In this document: positions 1-8,075 of the stretch, piece after piece
Layout: each line of letters begins with the position of its first letter
How positions within the stretch are numbered: position 1 is the first letter of the stretch
Program-made: the position numbers and the translations under genes
The notes under the pieces: generated by a model
What the model saw: only the letters and a program-made list of their open reading frames with translations
Databases searched by the model: none
What the model was told of the DNA's origin: nothing
Assembly: GCF_020215705.1 (NCBI RefSeq)
Contig: NZ_JAIWNB010000014.1
Location: forward strand, 209,203 to 273,202
Length of the DNA stretch: 64,000 nt
Direction of reading: 5' to 3'
Source: Nonomuraea aurantiaca
GTDB lineage: Bacteria > Actinomycetota > Actinomycetes > Streptosporangiales > Streptosporangiaceae

Positions 1-36
1 GACTTCATCGGCGCGGGCGCCGGTTCGGCTCTTCGA

Positions 37-140
37 CCTGATCACCGGGGCGGACCACCGCCTGACGCCAGCGCTCGGCCTGATCACCAGGGCGGACCAC
101 TGCCTGACATCAGCGCCCGGCCTGATCGCCACCGGCGAGC
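37..140. repeat. 42-bp tandem repeat, about 2.4 copies
   Basis: Units begin at 37, 79 and 121, each opening with CCTGATC; the first two match over most of their 42 bases and the third is partial. The period is a multiple of three, and on the + strand a frame open from the window edge reads through to a TAG at 155-157 with a 14-residue repeat (pattern LIT-ADH-LT-A-G). It may therefore be the 3' end of a gene cut by the window edge, but I cannot identify a protein. Confidence 0.7.
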
Positions 141-168
141 TAACAGGGCCGTTATAGAGCCTCGAATC

Positions 169-174
169 TAATAT
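169..174 (+). promoter_or_regulatory. -10 hexamer for a leaderless start at 181
   Basis: TAATAT lies exactly 6 bases before the GTG at 181, the spacing expected when transcription begins at the start codon. A GGAG lies within the 6-base spacer (175-178), so a leadered transcript from another promoter is not excluded. No good -35 is visible. Confidence 0.45.
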
Positions 175-180
175 GGAGCT

Positions 181-1908
181 GTGAAGAGGCTCGCGCGCCC
201 GTGGGTGCCGACTGTCACCGGCTACGCCTCGCTGATGATCGGTCTGCTCGACATCATCAGGGCCGTGGCCCCGGGGTTCGGTCGCACGAGGATGGGCCAG
301 TGGTCCGACCTGCTGCCCGGCATCGTCACCACGCTCGCGCGGGCGACGGCCCTGATCGTCGGCATCCTGCTGGTGATGCTGGCGCACGCGCTGCGCCGCA
401 GGAAGGCGCGGGCCTGGCGGGCGATGGTGGTGCTGTTGCCGGTGAGCGCGGCCATAGAGCTCGTCCACCTGCGTCACCTGTTCACGGCCGTGCTCAGCCT
501 GATCGTCTGCATGGCGCTGCTGCTGAACAAGCATGAGTTCACCGCCCTGTCCGACCCCCGCACCCGCTGGCGGGCGCTGTGGAACCTGCTCGGCCTCGGC
601 GCCCTCGACCTCGGCCTCGGCTACCTGCTGGTCAGCGCCCACCCGAGGGTCATCGTCGGCGACCCGAGCGTGCTGGACCGGTTCCAGCACGTGGTGTTCG
701 GCCTCGTGGGCGTCGAGGGTGCGGTCACCTACACCGACGACCGCGTCTCGGACCTGGTCTACCTCTCGCTGATCGCGCTCGGCACGCTGACCGCGGTCAC
801 CTCCCTCTACCTGCTGCTGCGCCCCGAACGCCCGATCTCCGAGCTCACCGAGGAAGACGAGCGGCGGCTGCGCGAGCTGCTCGGCAGACACGGGCAGCGC
901 GACTCGCTCGGCTACTTCGCGCTCCGCCGCGACAAGAGCGTGCTCTTCTCCCCCTCGGGCAAGGCCGCGATCGCCTACCGGGTCGTCTCGGGCGTCATGC
1001 TGGCCAGCGGCGACCCGATCGGCGACCGCGAGGCGTGGCCGGCGGCGATCGACGGGTTCATGGCCATGGCCAGACGGCACGCCTGGGTGCCCGCGGTGAT
1101 CGGCTGCGGCGAGGTCGGCGGCGAGGTGTGGACCCGCAGGACCGGGATGTCGGCGCTGGAGCTCGGCGACGAGGCGGTGGTCGAGGTCGCCGACTTCACG
1201 CTGGAGGGCCGGGCCATGCGCAACGTCCGCCAGATGGCCAACAGGGTCGAGCGCGGGGGCTACACCTGCCGCGTCCGACGGGTCGCCGACCTGACCGGGG
1301 ACGAGAAGGAACGGATCAAGCAGGCCGCCGTCTCCTGGCGCGGCACCGATACCGAACGCGGCTTCTCCATGGCGCTCGGCCGCTTCGGTGACCCCGCCGA
1401 CGCCGACTGCGTGGTGGCCACCGCGCACAAGGAGGGCGAGGTCAGGGCCGTGCTCCACTTCGTGCCGTGGGGTCCGCACGGCATCTCGCTCGACCTGATG
1501 CGCAGGGACCGCGACGCCGAGCCCGGACTGAACGAACTGCTGATCGTCAAGACCCTCCAGGCCGCGCCCGAGATGGGGATCAAGCAGGTCTCGCTGAACT
1601 TCGCGATGTTCCGGGCGGTGCTGGCCAGGGGCGAGCGGCTCGGCGCCGGGCCGGTGCTGCGGGCGTGGCGCGGGCTGCTGGTGTTCCTGTCGCACTGGTT
1701 CCAGATCGAGTCGCTGTACCGGTTCAACGCCAAGTTCCGGCCGATCTGGGAGCCGCGGTTCGTGGTCTACCCCAATGCCCGGGATCTGCCGCGGATCGGG
1801 GTGTCGGCGTTGCAGGCCGAGGCGTTCATCACGCTCGGCCTGCCCAGCCGCGGCTGGCGCCGCGCCACCCGCCTCATCAGACGCAACACGGCCCCACTCA
1901 CCTCGTAG
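181..1908 (+). CDS. DUF2156 (phosphatidylglycerol lysyltransferase-like) membrane protein
   Basis: A 575-residue protein with a hydrophobic N-terminal part (several predicted membrane spans between about residues 10 and 212) followed by a soluble DUF2156 domain, the catalytic domain of MprF-type aminoacyl-phosphatidylglycerol synthases (about 225-560). The family moves an amino acid from aminoacyl-tRNA to a membrane lipid and lowers surface negative charge. No lysyl-tRNA synthetase domain is fused, unlike mycobacterial LysX. It is followed by a convergent CDF transporter 25 bases away. Domain assignment is good; the amino acid and lipid used are unknown. Confidence 0.85.
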   Translation: MKRLARPWVPTVTGYASLMIGLLDIIRAVAPGFGRTRMGQWSDLLPGIVTTLARATALIVGILLVMLAHALRRRKARAWRAMVVLLPVSAAIELVHLRHLFTAVLSLIVCMALLLNKHEFTALSDPRTRWRALWNLLGLGALDLGLGYLLVSAHPRVIVGDPSVLDRFQHVVFGLVGVEGAVTYTDDRVSDLVYLSLIALGTLTAVTSLYLLLRPERPISELTEEDERRLRELLGRHGQRDSLGYFALRRDKSVLFSPSGKAAIAYRVVSGVMLASGDPIGDREAWPAAIDGFMAMARRHAWVPAVIGCGEVGGEVWTRRTGMSALELGDEAVVEVADFTLEGRAMRNVRQMANRVERGGYTCRVRRVADLTGDEKERIKQAAVSWRGTDTERGFSMALGRFGDPADADCVVATAHKEGEVRAVLHFVPWGPHGISLDLMRRDRDAEPGLNELLIVKTLQAAPEMGIKQVSLNFAMFRAVLARGERLGAGPVLRAWRGLLVFLSHWFQIESLYRFNAKFRPIWEPRFVVYPNARDLPRIGVSALQAEAFITLGLPSRGWRRATRLIRRNTAPLTS

Positions 1909-1922
1909 CCGCGCACACGCGG
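1909..1922. terminator. weak hairpin between convergent genes
   Basis: CCGCG-CACA-CGCGG forms a 5-bp stem directly after the stop codon at 1906-1908 and before the convergent CDF gene end. There is no T-run, so terminator function is only a suggestion. Confidence 0.3.
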
Positions 1923-1933
1923 GGAAGAGCGCG

Positions 1934-2860
1934 TCAGGCGGTCGGGGTGTGCGAGCGGTCGAGGTCCGGCTCCAGGTAGATGACCCGGGCGATCGGTACG
2001 GCCTCGCGGATCCGCCGCTCGGCCTCGTCGATGCCCCTGGCGACCTCGGAGGCCGAGTCGTCGTGCGAAACCGCGATCTTGGCCGCCACCAGCAGCTCCT
2101 CCGGCCCGAGGTGCATCGTGCGCATGTGGATCACCCGGTCGACCGCCGGCGTGCCCTCCAGCGCGGTCCGGATCTGGGCCTCCATCTCTGCGGACGCCCC
2201 CTCACCGACCAGCAGGGACTTGGTCTCGATGGCCAGTACGACCGCGATCACGGCCAGCAGCAGGCCGATCATCAACGTGCCGACCCCGTCCCACACGCCG
2301 TCGCCCGTGATGACCGCCATCGCCACGCCGAACAGCGCGAAGACCAGTCCGAGCAGCGCGCCGAGGTCCTCCAGCAGGATGACCGGCAGCTCGGGCGACT
2401 TGGACCGGCGGATGAACGTGACCCACGACTGACTCCCGCGCACCGGGTTGGACTCCCTGATCGCCGTGCGGAACGAGAAGCCCTCGGCGATGATCGCGAA
2501 GATCAGCACCGCGAACGCCCAGATCGGCGACTCCACGTCGTGCGGAATAACGATCTTGGTGACGCCCTCGTAGAGCGAGAACGCCGCACCGATCGTGAAC
2601 AGCACCACGGCCACCACGAACGCGTAGAAATAGCGCTCGCGCCCGTATCCGAAAGGATGCGCCTTGTCCCGCTCCCGCTGCGCCCGCTTGCCGCCGAGCA
2701 GCAACAGCAGCTGGTTGCCCGAGTCGGCGACGGAGTGGATGCCTTCGGCGAGCATCGAGGACGACCCGGTGAAGAACGCGGCCACGAACTTCGACACGGC
2801 GATCGCCAGATTGGCGCTCAACGCCGCAATGATCGCCTTGTTACCGCCACTCGCGCTCAC
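1934..2860 (-). CDS. Cation diffusion facilitator (CDF) family transporter
   Basis: A 308-residue inner-membrane protein of the usual CDF length. An N-terminal multi-span region carries the family signature around HSVADSGNQ (about residues 42-50, His/Asp metal-site pattern) and a conserved HPFGYGRERY segment before the third span, followed by a C-terminal cytoplasmic dimerisation domain. The family exports divalent metals (Zn, Fe, Mn, Co) by proton antiport. The start is GTG with GGAG 7 bases upstream. It lies 51 bases downstream of the SIS isomerase on the same strand and may be the last gene of that operon. The metal specificity cannot be read from the sequence. Confidence 0.88.
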   Translation of the reverse strand: MSASGGNKAIIAALSANLAIAVSKFVAAFFTGSSSMLAEGIHSVADSGNQLLLLLGGKRAQRERDKAHPFGYGRERYFYAFVVAVVLFTIGAAFSLYEGVTKIVIPHDVESPIWAFAVLIFAIIAEGFSFRTAIRESNPVRGSQSWVTFIRRSKSPELPVILLEDLGALLGLVFALFGVAMAVITGDGVWDGVGTLMIGLLLAVIAVVLAIETKSLLVGEGASAEMEAQIRTALEGTPAVDRVIHMRTMHLGPEELLVAAKIAVSHDDSASEVARGIDEAERRIREAVPIARVIYLEPDLDRSHTPTA

Positions 2861-2911
2861 CGGAGAACTCCACTCATCGTGATCATGTCGTTTTAGGCCC
2901 GAAAGGGGATC

Positions 2912-4018
2912 CTATTCCGAAATTCTGGCCTTGAGCTCCGTGATCGCCGACACAGGGGTCGGATCGACGCCGTATCCGAGAGCCAGATACGTGGTCGCGT
3001 AGTCGCCCAGGCCGATCAGGGAGGCGATCCGCTCCAGCGGGTGCGTGCCTTCGGCGGACAGCTCGGTGACGGGCACGTCGCGGGCGTTCGCCAGCCGTAC
3101 GGTCGCCTCGCGGCGCCGCGCCACCCGCGGGTCCTCCTCGACGTCGCGCAGCATCACCAGCCTGAGCGTGCGGGTGGCGGCGTCGGCGAAGATGTCGCGC
3201 TCGGCCATCGGCCCGTCGAAGGCGGCCACCTGGTTGTGGCCGGTCTCGGGCAGCTCGCCGTAGATCGCCGGGTATTTGGCGTTGGTGTTGAGCTGGCAGG
3301 CCAGCCGGTAGCCGGCGACCGCGGCGACGGAGGACGAGCCCCAGATCATCGGCACGCTCTCGGCCAGCGCCATGGCCAGCGTCTTGCCCGGGTTGACGAA
3401 CGACTCGCTGGACGGCCGGCACCGGTGCGCGATGTCCTCCAGCGTCCTGGCCACCCGCTCGTAAAGCTCCTCGTCGGCCTTGACCAGGCCGAGCGAGGCG
3501 GCGGACACGATCAGCGGGATCGTCAGCAGCCAGATGTTGGCACGGGCCTGCCCGGTCGCGGACACCGCCACGTAGACGGCCGACGCTTGCCTGGCGATCG
3601 CCTCCAGGGGCGAGTCCGGGCTGCCGACCGCGAGCAACGAGCAACCGCGCCGCACGGCCTCCATGGCCGCGGACAGCGTCTCCTCGGTACGGCCCGAGCA
3701 CGACACCGCGATGACCAGATCGGTGGCGCCCACCCAGCCGGGCAGCTGGTGGGAGCGCAGGGTCACGATGGGCATCGGGGCGCCGTTGCCGCAGACCGCC
3801 GCCAGGATGTCGCCCGCGATCGCGGAGCCGCCCATGCCCACGACCACGATCGCGCGCGGGCGTACTCGGGAGATCAGCCGGTCGACGCCCGCCTCGACCG
3901 CGGCGCGGTAGGCGATGCGGACCTGGGCGGCCGAGGCCGCCACCGCCACCAGCATGCCGCCCGGGTCACCCTCAGTGAGATGGTGCTGGTCATCGAGCCG
4001 CTCGGGCTCCCAGGTCAC
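2912..4018 (-). CDS. SIS-domain phosphoglucose/phosphomannose isomerase family protein
   Basis: 368 residues with two SIS (sugar isomerase) halves. The glycine-rich loop GMGGSAIAGD is at 61-70, the phosphosugar-binding SCSGRTEE at 106-113 and the catalytic-region motif ELPETGHN at 255-262. The family interconverts aldose and ketose 6-phosphates (fructose-6-phosphate with glucose- or mannose-6-phosphate). The GTG start overlaps the stop of the Trm112-like gene by 4 bases (GTGA), so the two are translationally coupled, in an operon led by phosphomannomutase. The order matches the Rv3256c-Rv3257c region of Mycobacterium. A role in supplying mannose phosphate for GDP-mannose is inferred. Confidence 0.88.
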   Translation of the reverse strand: MTWEPERLDDQHHLTEGDPGGMLVAVAASAAQVRIAYRAAVEAGVDRLISRVRPRAIVVVGMGGSAIAGDILAAVCGNGAPMPIVTLRSHQLPGWVGATDLVIAVSCSGRTEETLSAAMEAVRRGCSLLAVGSPDSPLEAIARQASAVYVAVSATGQARANIWLLTIPLIVSAASLGLVKADEELYERVARTLEDIAHRCRPSSESFVNPGKTLAMALAESVPMIWGSSSVAAVAGYRLACQLNTNAKYPAIYGELPETGHNQVAAFDGPMAERDIFADAATRTLRLVMLRDVEEDPRVARRREATVRLANARDVPVTELSAEGTHPLERIASLIGLGDYATTYLALGYGVDPTPVSAITELKARISE

Positions 4019-4182
4019 GGCTTCCTGGCCTCGTCGACGAGCAGGACGGGGATGTCATCCCTGACCGGGTAGATCAGGCCACATCCCGTGCAGACCAGCT
4101 CCTCGGTCTCGCTCTCCGCGCGCAGCGGCGACTTGCACGCCGGGCAGGCCAGAATCTCCAGCAGCCAGTCGTCGATCTTCAC
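4015..4182 (-). CDS. Trm112 family (UPF0434) small zinc-ribbon-like protein
   Basis: A 55-codon gene found by reading between two coupled genes. It starts VKIDDWLLEILACPACK, has a CPAC pair near residues 13-16 and a CTGCG pair near 32-36, and ends in the conserved YPVRDDIPVLLVDEA. These are the hallmarks of the bacterial Trm112-like family. The GTG start overlaps the phosphomannomutase stop (GTGA at 4182-4179), and its own TGA overlaps the GTG of the SIS gene (4018-4015), so all three are co-translated. Bacterial Trm112 proteins may act as methyltransferase partners; the function here is unproven. One family cysteine pair is intact, so zinc binding is plausible. Confidence 0.9.
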   Translation of the reverse strand: MKIDDWLLEILACPACKSPLRAESETEELVCTGCGLIYPVRDDIPVLLVDEARKP

Positions 4183-5552
4183 ACTGACACCCCTCTAACC
4201 ATGGCGAGGACCTCGTCCCGTATCGCCGTCATCTTGCTCTCGTCAGCGGCCTCGGCGTTGAGCCGCAGCAGCGGCTCGGTGTTGGAGGCGCGCAGGTTGA
4301 ACCACCAGTCGGAGCCGGTCACGGTGAGCCCGTCGAGCTCGTCGACGGTGCCCCGGGAATCGAACGCCCGTCGTACGGACCGGAGGGCCGCGTCCTGGTC
4401 GGCGACCGTGCTGTTGATCTCGCCCGAGGCGTGGTAGCGCGCGTAGGCGCCGATCAGCTCCGACAGCGGGCGGTCCTGCTCGCCCAGCGCGGCCAGCACG
4501 TGCATCGCCGCGAGCATGCCGGAGTCGGCGAACCAGAAGTCGCGGAAGTAGTAGTGGGCGGAGTGCTCGCCGCCGAAGACCGCGCCCGTGCGGGCCATCT
4601 CGGCCTTGATGAACGAGTGCCCGACGCGGGTGCGCACCGGTTCGCCGCCGTGCTCGCGGACGATCTCCGGCACGCCCGCCGACGTGATCAGGTTGTGGAT
4701 GATCGTCGCGCCCGGGTATTTGCCCAGCTCGCGTACGGCCACCAGCGCAGTGACGGCGGACGGCGAGACGGACTCGCCGCGCTCGTCGATCACCCAGCAC
4801 CGGTCGGCGTCGCCGTCGAAGGCCAGCCCGAGGTCGGCGCCCGTCTCGCGGACGGCCCGCTGCAGATCGCGCAGGTTGGCGGGCTCCAGCGGGTTGGCCT
4901 CGTGGTTGGGGAAGGAGCCGTCGAGCTCGAAGTAGAGCGGGACCAGCTCGATCGGCAGGCCCTCGAAGACGGCGGGAACGGTGTGGCCGCCCATGCCGTT
5001 GCCCGCGTCGGCCACGACTTTCAGCGGCCGGATGCTCGACAGGTCGACCAGCTTGCGCAGGTGGTCGGCGTAGCCCTGGAGCAGGTCCCTCTCGACCAGC
5101 GACCCGGCCGGCTCGGCGGTGTCGCCGAGCGGCTCGGTAAGGCCGCTGCCGAGCAACTCGGCCGCGCGGTCGCGGATCTCGGTCAGGCCGGTGTCGCCGC
5201 CGATCGGCACCGCGCCCGCGCGGCACATCTTCATGCCGTTGTAGCGGGCCGGGTTGTGGCTGGCGGTGAACATCACGCCGGGCAGCCCGAGGCTGCCGCT
5301 GGCGTAGTAGAGCAGATCGGTGGAGCCCAGCCCCGCGTGCACCACGTCGGCGCCGCACGAGCGCGCCCCGCGCACGAACGCGGCGGACAGCGGCCCGGAG
5401 GACTCCCGCATGTCATGCGCGACCACGACCGACCGTGCCCCGGTCGCCTCGACGAAGGCCGCCCCCACGGCCTCGGCGGTCGGCTCGTCGAACTCGTCAG
5501 GCACCACACCGCGAACGTCGTACGCCTTGAAGATCTTGGCGAGGTCGCCCAC
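4179..5552 (-). CDS. manB: Phosphomannomutase/phosphoglucomutase
   Basis: 457 residues, the normal length for the alpha-D-phosphohexomutase family. The phosphoserine loop TASHNP is at 96-101 (Ser98), the Mg-binding loop DGDADR at 246-251, and the sugar-binding GGEHSAHYYF at 327-336. It converts mannose-6-phosphate to mannose-1-phosphate (possibly also the glucose pair) in the cytosol, feeding GDP-mannose. The GTG start has GGGCGGAG 7 bases upstream. It heads the three-gene coupled operon and follows the DUF3499 gene by 41 bases. Synteny with Rv3257c supports the manB name; the preferred sugar is inferred. Confidence 0.9.
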   Translation of the reverse strand: MGDLAKIFKAYDVRGVVPDEFDEPTAEAVGAAFVEATGARSVVVAHDMRESSGPLSAAFVRGARSCGADVVHAGLGSTDLLYYASGSLGLPGVMFTASHNPARYNGMKMCRAGAVPIGGDTGLTEIRDRAAELLGSGLTEPLGDTAEPAGSLVERDLLQGYADHLRKLVDLSSIRPLKVVADAGNGMGGHTVPAVFEGLPIELVPLYFELDGSFPNHEANPLEPANLRDLQRAVRETGADLGLAFDGDADRCWVIDERGESVSPSAVTALVAVRELGKYPGATIIHNLITSAGVPEIVREHGGEPVRTRVGHSFIKAEMARTGAVFGGEHSAHYYFRDFWFADSGMLAAMHVLAALGEQDRPLSELIGAYARYHASGEINSTVADQDAALRSVRRAFDSRGTVDELDGLTVTGSDWWFNLRASNTEPLLRLNAEAADESKMTAIRDEVLAMVRGVSV

Positions 5553-5593
5553 TCTCCAGCTCCGCCCCTAGGTCGTCACGTGTACGAACGAGC

Positions 5594-5962
5594 CTACCGG
5601 TCGCGATGTTGCTGGGCGGACCGAAGAACGCGCAGGTGCCCCCTACGCCCGACCTCGACCCCTTGGCCGACCGGCTCGCCGCCGCCGGAGGGCGTCGGCC
5701 TGGCGGCCTCCCTGACGGCGTTGGCCAGCGCCTCGAGGTCGTCGGAGCTGGGCGATGTGCCGTCCGTGGGCAGCCGCACCACTTCCCAGCCGCGGGGAGC
5801 GGTCAGCCGTTCGGCGTGTTCGGCGCACAGGTCGTAACAGTGTGGCTCGGCGTACGTCGCCAGAGGGCCCAGAACAGCGGTCGAGTCGGCGTATACGTAC
5901 GTGAGCGTGAAGACTGCAGGCTGGCTGCAGGCGGTGCGGGAACAACGGCGGACGGGGCTCAC
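5594..5962 (-). CDS. DUF3499 family protein
   Basis: A 122-residue protein starting VSPVRRCSRTACSQPA. A CSRTAC pair near the N-terminus and a later HCYDLCAEHAERL stretch give a Cys/His set typical of a small zinc-binding fold, and the conserved TYVYADSTAVLGPLA follows the first pair. This is the actinobacterial DUF3499 family (Rv3258c orthologue position). The GTG at 5962 was chosen because the conserved family sequence begins there; the frame is open further upstream but has no family similarity. There is no SD, but a TACGGT sits 6 bases upstream, suggesting a leaderless mRNA. The function is unknown. Confidence 0.85.
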   Translation of the reverse strand: MSPVRRCSRTACSQPAVFTLTYVYADSTAVLGPLATYAEPHCYDLCAEHAERLTAPRGWEVVRLPTDGTSPSSDDLEALANAVREAARPTPSGGGEPVGQGVEVGRRGHLRVLRSAQQHRDR

Positions 5963-5968
5963 GGAGGG

Positions 5969-5974
5969 ACCGTA
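5969..5974 (-). promoter_or_regulatory. -10 hexamer for leaderless DUF3499 start
   Basis: TACGGT is separated by exactly 6 bases (CCCTCC on the coding strand) from the GTG at 5962. The spacer holds no SD sequence. It is divergent from a matching arrangement at 6086-6091. Confidence 0.45.
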
Positions 5975-6085
5975 TCTGGTAAGAGTGCGAGGCGCCACTA
6001 TCTGAGCGCTCTTAACGAGCGTGTCGCCACAATTCGGACACCTGTCGCAGCCTTTCTCCCCAACTGCCCCGAAGCCGCCTCCCCG

Positions 6086-6091
6086 TACACT
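6086..6091 (+). promoter_or_regulatory. -10 hexamer for leaderless metallopeptidase start
   Basis: TACACT is followed by exactly 6 bases and the GTG at 6098, with no SD. The 135-bp intergenic region therefore appears to drive two divergent leaderless transcripts. Confidence 0.5.
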
Positions 6092-6097
6092 TGCCGT

Positions 6098-6538
6098 GTG
6101 AACCAACGGCGTGGCCCCAGACGGCGTGACCGGCACGGTCGCGGCATGCGCGGCCCCCTCGCCCCCTCCCACGTGCCGATAGCCAGATCACGCAGCGAAC
6201 GGTTCGACGACCTCGTGCTCGACGCGGTCGACCGGCTCCGGCCGCAGTGGGGCAAGCAGCTGGCGGCGGTGGAGTTCGCGGTCGAGGAGGTGCCGCCGCT
6301 GAGCGAGCTCGGCGACGGGCCCCGGCTCGGTTCCGAACCGATCCCGTTCGGCCGCGCCGACGCCGCGCGCGGCCAGGACCCGGCCGCCGTGGTCATCTAC
6401 CGGCGACCGCTGGAGGCCCGCGCCCGCGACCGCGACACGCTGGGGGCGCTGGTGCACGACACCGTGGTCGAGCAGGTGGCCACGCTCCTCGGCCTGTCTC
6501 CCGAGACCGTCGACCCGGGCTACGACGACCGCCGCTGA
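6098..6538 (+). CDS. Metallopeptidase family protein (minimal zincin-like, Rv3259 type)
   Basis: 146 residues. A basic N-terminus (VNQRRGPRRRDRHGRG) is followed by the conserved RSRSERFDDLVLDAVDRL, then VEFAVEEVPP, and a C-terminal VHDTVVEQVATLLGLS in place of a canonical HExxH. This matches the small 'metallopeptidase family' proteins that sit beside DUF3499 and whiB in actinobacteria. The usual HEIAHHFG-type motif is replaced here by HDTVVEQV, so peptidase activity is doubtful. The start is GTG 6098, chosen for the leaderless -10 and family N-terminus. The role is unknown. Confidence 0.8.
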   Translation: MNQRRGPRRRDRHGRGMRGPLAPSHVPIARSRSERFDDLVLDAVDRLRPQWGKQLAAVEFAVEEVPPLSELGDGPRLGSEPIPFGRADAARGQDPAAVVIYRRPLEARARDRDTLGALVHDTVVEQVATLLGLSPETVDPGYDDRR

Positions 6539-6577
6539 CCGCCTGGACCAGCGCGGCGGCCGAAGGTTTGGCAACCC

Positions 6578-6607
6578 TTGCCTAGTTGCGGAGAGTAGCC
6601 ATACGAT
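6578..6607 (+). promoter_or_regulatory. Promoter of the peptide/methyltransferase cassette
   Basis: TTGCCT at 6578-6583 and TACGAT at 6602-6607 are 18 bases apart, close to the housekeeping sigma consensus. The expected start near 6614 would give a leader of about 35 bases containing the AAGGAG at 6636-6641 that serves the peptide gene. Confidence 0.5.
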
Positions 6608-6648
6608 TACTGTGCGTGTTCATTCGTTCCATGCGAAGGAGAGCATCT

Positions 6649-6795
6649 GTGGGCAGGCACGAGAAGCCCGACAGCCCGAAGGCCGAGGCCCTCGATCCGA
6701 AATCCGCCGCAAGCCGAGAAGCCGGCTCCAACAAGGACCAGAACAAGACCTCCAACGGCTCACACAGCGCCGACTCGAAGGAGGGAAAGAAGTAG
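6649..6795 (+). CDS. Candidate imiditide-type RiPP precursor peptide
   Basis: A 48-codon gene with GTG start and an AAGGAG at 6636-6641, 7 bases upstream. The peptide has no Cys and no aromatic residue and is rich in charged and polar residues: 8 Lys, 2 Arg, 4 Asp (8, 16, 30, 42), 4 Glu, plus Ser and Asn. Its TAG overlaps the GTG of the methyltransferase by one base, so the two are coupled. Imiditide precursors are known to be linear, highly charged peptides in which a PIMT homologue methylates one Asp, which then closes to aspartimide. Asp42-Ser and Asp8-Ser are the most reactive-looking sites. That it is a real translated peptide is well supported by SD and overlap; the chemistry is inferred. 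Confidence 0.7.
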   Translation: MGRHEKPDSPKAEALDPKSAASREAGSNKDQNKTSNGSHSADSKEGKK

Positions 6796-8015
6796 TGAAC
6801 GACACGGCGCAGGGGGTTGAACGCCTGATCGAGCACCTCGACGAGTTCGACGACATCGGGCCACGCGTCAAAGGGGCGATCCGCGCGGTGCCCCGCCATC
6901 TGTTCATCCCTTCGGTCGCGCTCCCCGTGCCGACTACCCCCGACAGCGCGTACATCATCGACCGCGACGCCGACCCGGACGCCTGGTGGGACGCGGTCTA
7001 CTCGCCCCACTCCATCGTCACCCAGCTCGACGACGGCGCCACCGACATCAGGGAAAAGGTGGGCAGCTACTCCTCCTCGGCCTCGGCGCCGAGCACCGTC
7101 GCCGACCTGCTCCAGATCCTGGACACCGTGCCAGGCCGCCGGGTGCTGGAGATCGGCACGGGCACCGGCTGGACCGCCGCCCTGCTGTCCCATCTCGTCG
7201 GCGAGGAGAACGTGACCTCGATCGACGTCGACCCCGTGGTGGCGGAGCAGGCCGCCAAGAACCTGAGCGCGGCCGGCGTGCACCCGCACCTGATCGTCGG
7301 CGACGGCGCGGCCGGCTGCCCGGAGCGGGCGCCGTTCGATCGGGTTCACGTCACCTGCGGCATCCGCACCGTGCCGTACACGTGGGTGGAGCAGTGCCGT
7401 CCTGGCGGGGAGATCGTGCTGCCCTACTGCCCCGGGTTCGGCGACAACCATGCCCTGCGGCTCGTCGTCGCCCCGGACGGCACCGCGTACGGCCGCTTCC
7501 TCGGCTTCGCCTCGTACATGATGATGCGCTCCCAGCGTCCCGTCGCGGACCGCCCTGCCCGTGGCCCAGAGGACAAACACCGCTTCACCACGCGCGTGGA
7601 CCCTCGCACGATCGCCTACGCTCCGTCCGGAGCGGACCTCGCCATCTCGTCGCTGACGGGCCTGACCTCGAGCGGCAGTGCGGAACCGGACGAAGACGGA
7701 GAGCTGTACCGGATATGGGTGTCCGACCCCGACGAGGCGTACTCCTGGGCGACCGTGGCGTGGCGACCCAACACAGAGGAGTACGAGGTCTACCAGGTAG
7801 GCCGGCGGCCTCTGTGGGAGGAGGTCACCGATGCCTACTTCCGCTGGGTGAGCTGGGGCAAGCCCGACCGCGACCGGTTCGGCATGACCGTCACTCCCGA
7901 CGGCCAGCAGATATGGCTGGACGCCACGCCTATCGGGGAAGCACGACGGATGACGTGGCCGTCGGCGTCAGGAGCGGGGTCCAGGTCCGGGCGGGTGCCA
8001 GCGGCCGTTCGGTGA
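6795..8015 (+). CDS. PIMT-family O-methyltransferase with RiPP-type C-terminal domain
   Basis: 406 residues. The N-terminal half is a protein-L-isoaspartate O-methyltransferase fold: PRHLFIP at 33-39, an SSSASAPS substrate-loop-like segment at 93-100 and SAM motif I VLEIGTGTGW at 117-126, with IDVDP at 143-147. The C-terminal third (about 265-385) is absent from housekeeping PIMT and ends in GKPDRDRFGMTVTP (355-368) and GQQIWLD (370-376), the extension found in methyltransferases of lanthipeptide, graspetide and imiditide clusters. No ATP-grasp, LanM or lasso gene is nearby, so a two-gene imiditide system is the simplest reading. GTG start, GAGGG upstream, one-base overlap with the peptide gene. 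Confidence 0.85.
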   Translation: MNDTAQGVERLIEHLDEFDDIGPRVKGAIRAVPRHLFIPSVALPVPTTPDSAYIIDRDADPDAWWDAVYSPHSIVTQLDDGATDIREKVGSYSSSASAPSTVADLLQILDTVPGRRVLEIGTGTGWTAALLSHLVGEENVTSIDVDPVVAEQAAKNLSAAGVHPHLIVGDGAAGCPERAPFDRVHVTCGIRTVPYTWVEQCRPGGEIVLPYCPGFGDNHALRLVVAPDGTAYGRFLGFASYMMMRSQRPVADRPARGPEDKHRFTTRVDPRTIAYAPSGADLAISSLTGLTSSGSAEPDEDGELYRIWVSDPDEAYSWATVAWRPNTEEYEVYQVGRRPLWEEVTDAYFRWVSWGKPDRDRFGMTVTPDGQQIWLDATPIGEARRMTWPSASGAGSRSGRVPAAVR

Positions 8016-8043
8016 GCGGCAACCCGCCCACCACGCATGCGAA

Positions 8044-8075
8044 AAGGGGTCACACGGCAGCCCGTGCGACCCCTT
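8044..8075. terminator. Bidirectional hairpin terminator between the cassette and whiB
   Basis: A 13-bp stem with a single mismatch and a CAGC loop (left arm 8044-8057, right arm 8062-8075), followed by a T-rich tract. It lies between two convergent genes and could end both. A short AT-rich direct repeat (TATATCCCTT, twice) follows to about 8102. Confidence 0.75.

Noticed and set aside
6795..8015. Reading the methyltransferase as a housekeeping protein-repair PIMT
   Set aside because: It is nearly twice the usual length and carries the C-terminal WLD-type extension plus a coupled small peptide gene, which repair enzymes lack.
6649..8015. Lanthipeptide, graspetide or lasso cluster
   Set aside because: The precursor has no Cys, and no LanM/LanB, ATP-grasp or B1/B2/C proteins lie nearby.
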